A stretch of 64,000 nucleotides of DNA from Microcoleus sp. bin48.metabat.b7b8b9.023 (GTDB lineage: Bacteria; Cyanobacteriota; Cyanobacteriia; Cyanobacteriales; Microcoleaceae). The stretch covers positions 1-64,000 of the forward strand of contig NZ_JAAFKG010000031.1 in the NCBI RefSeq assembly GCF_013299185.1. The letters are read 5' to 3'. A model generated the notes under the pieces. It made no database searches and was not told where the DNA came from. It saw only the letters and a list, made by a program, of their open reading frames with translations. Each line of letters begins with the position of its first letter. Position 1 is the stretch's first letter. Of this stretch, positions 63,966 through 64,000 are shown piece after piece. Both the position numbers and the translations under genes were made by a program.

Positions 63966-64000
63966 ATGCAATTGATTTTTATGGGGCCTCCAGGGGCCGG
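63966..64000 (+). CDS. adk: Adenylate kinase, N-terminal start, cut by window end
   Basis: ATG 63966 opens MQLIFMGPPGAG, the beginning of the adenylate-kinase P-loop (GPPGAGKGT). Only 35 bases are present. secY-adk is the usual order. Confidence 0.88.
   Translation, partial: MQLIFMGPPGA

Overview
The window is chromosomal DNA from a cyanobacterium, most likely a filamentous Oscillatoriales type such as Microcoleus, Oscillatoria or Kamptonema. The basis is a beta-carboxysome operon (ccmK2-K1-L-M-N-O), an NDH-1 CO2-uptake operon, ndhN, crtH, sipA, a HetZ-like protein, Slr1339-family and DUF4327 proteins, abundant GCGATCGC (HIP1) palindromes and very many 7-bp tandem repeats (STRR) in the spacers. 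No rRNA, tRNA or CRISPR array was found by eye.

Layout. 0-9.2 kb: transposase tail, G3E GTPase with a His-rich array, dtd, hetZ-like gene, a kinase/periplasmic-binding-protein fusion, a PHP phosphoesterase, and a MazEF-type pair. 9.4-22.4 kb: a carbon-concentrating island. A leftward operon ndhF-(tnpB insertion)-ndhD-chpX/cupB faces the rightward ccmK2-ccmK1-ccmL-ccmM-ccmN-ccmO operon across about 1 kb of non-coding DNA. That spacer holds a mobile structured-RNA element and a candidate sRNA. 23-34.7 kb: TPR protein, hemL, hisIE, an MFS transporter, an orphan MNT-type gene whose HEPN partner has decayed, two half-size GDT1/TMEM165 (manganese exchanger type) genes, upp, crtH and a pentapeptide protein. 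35-51.6 kb: a CBS-PAS-GGDEF-EAL protein, sipA, rbfA, nagZ-like GH3, an ABC ATPase, a small HD hydrolase, Uma2, a three-gene deoxynucleotide cassette, an Slr1339/VWA pair and ndhN. 51.6-64 kb: the S10-spc ribosomal operon rplC to secY, with the start of adk at the window end.

Most striking are: (1) two homologous structured-RNA elements about 28 kb or more apart (44 kb), one ending just before the ATGA start of ndhF and the other just before the ATGA start of rplR. They look like ORF-less HEARO/OMEGA (IscB-type guide RNA) elements and show compensatory stem changes. (2) A compact AT-richer operon of a thymidylate-synthase-like protein, a membrane-anchored dCTP-deaminase/dUTPase-fold protein that appears to lack the usual catalytic acids, and a deoxyribosyltransferase-dCMP-deaminase fusion. 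It could make thymidylate, or it could sense or deplete dNTPs in phage defence. (3) A three-copy family of about 110-bp MITE-like elements, several families of long perfect inverted repeats, and heptamer repeats that fill the transcribed spacers of the ribosomal operon, often with a different heptamer in each spacer.

All functional calls are by reading motifs; no database search was possible.
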